From the NCBI GenBank assembly GCA_023417065.1, contig JAEZGH010000105.1:1-7304 (forward strand): a stretch of DNA of 7,304 bases, given 5' to 3'. Made by a program: the position numbers and the translations under genes. The stretch is from Bacteroidota bacterium (lineage in GTDB: Bacteria > Bacteroidota > Bacteroidia > Cytophagales > Cyclobacteriaceae). The stretch's first letter is position 1. The number at the start of each line of letters is the position of its first letter. The notes beneath the pieces were generated by a model that searched no databases, was not told where the DNA came from, and saw nothing but the letters and a program-made list of their open reading frames with translations. This document shows, piece after piece, positions 5,826-7,304 of the stretch.

Positions 5826-5854
5826 GGGGCAATGCGTTACCCGGGCGTTCCCGG

Positions 5855-5890
5855 CTTTTCCTTTGACTTTTCCTTTGTTTTCCTGATTTG
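5855..5890 (+). repeat. 12-base pyrimidine-rich tandem repeat upstream of the 255-residue gene
   Basis: CTTTTCCTTTGA (5855-5866) and CTTTTCCTTTGT (5867-5878) are tandem copies differing only at the last base. A third, decayed unit (TTTCCTGATTTG, 5879-5890) follows. Each unit carries a TTTG that could act as a -33 element. The tract is almost free of purines on the plus strand. Confidence 0.7.
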
Positions 5891-5910
5891 TTCCTGTTTT
5901 TATATATTGA
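5874..5910 (+). promoter_or_regulatory. Candidate promoter of the 255-residue gene
   Basis: TTTG (5874-5877) in the second tandem unit and TATATATTGA (5901-5910) resemble the Bacteroidota -33 and TAnnTTTG -7 elements. The spacing is 23-25 bases, slightly long. The -7 candidate ends 3 bases before the ATG at 5914, implying a leaderless transcript or a later start. The fit is weak. Confidence 0.25.
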
Positions 5911-5913
5911 ACT

Positions 5914-6681
5914 ATGCAGCTTAAGGTTAGCTCCGTAAGAGAAGTATTGCAGATGTTATCCGACAAGACCGGAATTGGTCTTGATCATTCGGGGTTGAAG
6001 GCAATATCAGAGAAGGTTTTTCCCGACGGCAATCACCGCTACCTATATCACAACGTAATGCAGAAGATCAAAGACCGTAGAGATGATGATGAGGTAAACC
6101 TTAACCAGTACCATGTCGACAAGATTGCAGCATTCCTGGGCTTTACCTCCTGGGAATTGTTGCAAGGCAAGCTCGGAAGACAACCGGATCCTGTTCTCGA
6201 AAGCCTGCACGGATGTTATTATTGCTACGTTCGCGCAAGCCACCACGAGGGGCAACTCCTGCGCTCACCGGTGATCATATCCAGCAACAAAGGCAAAACG
6301 TGGTTGCGCCTTCAAGGCAAGAACTGGGTATTTGAAGGTGAGGTGAAACTGCGTGAAGGCTGTCTTTTTATCCTGATGGAGTCATCAGAAGGGAAGAGTT
6401 TCTATCACGTATATCGCATTGGCACACGGCGATCACCGGAAGTACTCCAGGGAATCTTCGCCGGCGTAAGCACGGCCTTCGATCCCATAGGCGGACGCAC
6501 TGTTTTAGTTCGCCAGGATGGTCCGGCTGAATCATTGACAAACCTGAAAATTCCGATCAGTAAATTGCAGGCTTCAGCAGATCCCAGCGAGCAATTACTT
6601 GGAAAGTACTTTCAGGATTTTTCGAAGAACAATCTGAGCCCCAACAAGTCGGTAGGCTTTTCGTGGGAAGATTTGGATTGA
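5914..6681 (+). CDS. Uncharacterised two-part protein, putative HTH-like N-terminus
   Basis: A 255-residue protein I cannot name. Residues 1-85 are helical and charged, with LSDKTGIGLDHSGLKAIS and then VDKIAAFLGFTSWELLQ (about 68-84). This second part resembles the xLAxFLGFxxWxxF segment that follows a putative helix-turn-helix in many Bacteroidota proteins, so DNA or protein binding is possible. Residues about 95-205 look like a beta-rich domain: GCYYCYVRAS, SPVIISSNKGKTWLRLQGKNW, CLFILMESSEGKSFYHVY, and VLQGIFAGVSTAFDPIGGRTVLV. This could be a ligand-sensing or beta-barrel fold. No signal peptide or membrane segment is visible, so it is probably cytoplasmic. I took the first ATG (5914); an internal Met at residue 14 cannot be excluded. 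It is the only plus-strand gene, stands alone, and is preceded by a tandem repeat. It could be an orphan regulator (inference). Confidence 0.8.
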   Translation: MQLKVSSVREVLQMLSDKTGIGLDHSGLKAISEKVFPDGNHRYLYHNVMQKIKDRRDDDEVNLNQYHVDKIAAFLGFTSWELLQGKLGRQPDPVLESLHGCYYCYVRASHHEGQLLRSPVIISSNKGKTWLRLQGKNWVFEGEVKLREGCLFILMESSEGKSFYHVYRIGTRRSPEVLQGIFAGVSTAFDPIGGRTVLVRQDGPAESLTNLKIPISKLQASADPSEQLLGKYFQDFSKNNLSPNKSVGFSWEDLD

Positions 6682-6793
6682 AGAGTTGCCACTTGCCGGA
6701 TAGCCAGTTGTCAGTTGGGCAGTGTAGCATGTTTCAACCCGACATACATGGGGGATTGCTAATATGGTGTTTAGAAGATTACGCCGAACCATC

Positions 6794-6970
6794 TCAGAAA
6801 ACAGTCTCCAGGTCTATACGACTGATCGATCCAACCGGATCGTCCTTGTCAAAGAGATATTGTCCGCCTGTCTGATAATTGAAGAGTACTTTGCGAAAAA
6901 CACTGTACGAAGCCTCCCTGTTAACTGCAGTAACCTTCAACCTCAGATCGTAGAGATATCCAAACCGGGT
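6794..6970 (-). pseudogene. Possible 3' remnant of a gene cut by the insertion sequence
   Basis: This minus-strand frame reads RFGYLYDLRLKVTAVNRE ... FNYQTGGQYLFDKDDPVG ... SRIDLETVF and stops at a TGA (6794-6796). Alternating beta-strand character and ordinary codon choice suggest a real C-terminus of about 58 residues. Upstream, the frame meets a stop at 6983-6985 inside the IS terminal region, so any gene was separated from its 5' part by the insertion. I do not recognise the family. An overlapping plus-strand frame (6764-6982) is less protein-like, but this assignment remains uncertain. Confidence 0.35.
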
Positions 6971-6997
6971 TGTGCACATTGATTATTTCGCTAAGTC

Positions 6998-7031
6998 TGA
7001 CCCACCTGTTTCGGTAATTATTTGACCCACC
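6998..7031. repeat. IS21 terminal repeat pair TGACCCACC
   Basis: TGACCCACC occurs at 6998-7006 and again at 7023-7031, starts 25 bases apart, both inside the non-coding tail between istB and the presumed IS end. IS21 elements carry such multiple terminal repeats as transposase binding sites. That role here is inferred from the family. Confidence 0.6.
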
Positions 7032-7061
7032 CCTTGGGTGCATGGATTTGATGTTTCAAAG

Positions 7062-7304
7062 CTAGTGTTTTTCTGGCGTGTTTTTGACTGATTTTTTTCG
7101 TAGTGATTCGCCCTTCAATTCGAAGCGGTGTGCGTTTGCCATGAGTCGATCCATAATGGCATCTGCCAGCGTGGGTTCTGCGATGTATTCATGCCACTTG
7201 CTAATGGGTAATTGAGAAGCGATGACAATGGATTTTTTGTTGTATCGGTCCTCCAGGATTTGAAGCAAAGCCAGCCGCGTATTCTGATCCATGGGTGCCA
7301 GTCC
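7062..7304 (-). CDS. istB: IS21 family helper ATPase IstB, C-terminal part
   Basis: This is the last 80 residues of IstB; the 5' part lies outside the window. The frame is open to the edge and begins GLAPMDQNTRLALLQILEDR, so the ATG at 7292 is internal and not the gene start. Recognisable family segments are LLQILEDRYNKKSIVIASQ, LPISKWHEYIAEPTLADAI, and DRLMANAHRFELKGESLRK. IstB is the AAA+ ATPase that helps the IstA transposase choose and capture target DNA. The visible part has no stop or frameshift and reaches the normal C-terminus, so the copy may be intact. It points toward the element end at about 6971, as expected for istB being the second gene of an istA-istB pair. Confidence 0.93.
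   Translation of the reverse strand, partial: GLAPMDQNTRLALLQILEDRYNKKSIVIASQLPISKWHEYIAEPTLADAIMDRLMANAHRFELKGESLRKKSVKNTPEKH

Larger units (their letters stand above)
6971..7304 (-). mobile_element. IS21-family insertion sequence, istB-side end (partial)
   Basis: The window enters an IS21-family element whose istB reads toward its end. Past the istB stop lie two copies of TGACCCACC and then TGTGCACATTGATTATTTCG. Multiple short terminal repeats and a TG terminus are typical of IS21 elements. I place the boundary at TGT (6971), but it cannot be fixed without the other end or an empty site, and no target duplication can be checked. istA and the rest of istB lie beyond the window. Confidence 0.7.

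Noticed and set aside
6764..6982. Plus-strand open frame opposite the gene remnant
   Set aside because: Its translation has no recognisable motif, and it ends inside the IS terminal region. The opposite strand reads more like protein.

Overview
The window looks like chromosomal DNA of a Bacteroidota bacterium (Cytophagia/Chitinophagia-like). The signs are a periplasmic TPR histidine kinase of the HisKA_2 type translationally coupled to a LytTR response regulator, a small lipoprotein with acidic residues after its cysteine, few purine-rich ribosome binding sites, and promoter candidates of the TTG-N20-TAnnTTTG kind. This placement is inferred from gene content; there is no marker gene.

Layout: positions 1-488 hold no convincing gene, but carry scattered degenerate copies of a CCTTATCAACC/AAGGTTGATAAGG motif. 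Positions 489-5333 form one long minus-strand run. In transcription order it is: a sensor kinase (3456-5333), a LytTR regulator (2737-3459, ATGA overlap with the kinase), a membrane-anchored TIR-domain protein (1511-2656), a secreted protein with an Ada-like Cys/His module and a C-terminal Cys-rich finger (1095-1454), and two small paralogous Cys/His proteins (795-995 and 489-695). Upstream of the kinase, also on the minus strand, is a 59-residue lipoprotein (5451-5630) closed by a strong intrinsic terminator (5409-5439), so the kinase run starts a new transcription unit. A 283-base spacer with palindromes and a pyrimidine-rich tandem repeat leads to a plus-strand gene for an uncharacterised 255-residue protein (5914-6681). 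The right edge is one end of an IS21-family insertion sequence: the istB 3' part at 7062-7304 and terminal repeats near 6971-7031. A possible truncated gene remnant abuts it (6794-6970).

How the genes may work together (inference): the kinase senses an envelope signal through its TPRs and phosphorylates the LytTR regulator. The regulator may act on a pair of direct repeats (22-bp period) just upstream of the TIR gene. The TIR protein keeps its putative NADase/signalling domain in the cytoplasm and exposes an unknown C-terminal domain beyond the membrane. The three downstream Cys/His proteins share the pattern [YV]HxxxC ... A ... GC/PC-xx-C and may be partners or effectors. This TIR plus Cys/His-module cluster is the best candidate for an undescribed system. 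Nothing in the sequence proves that the genes act together.
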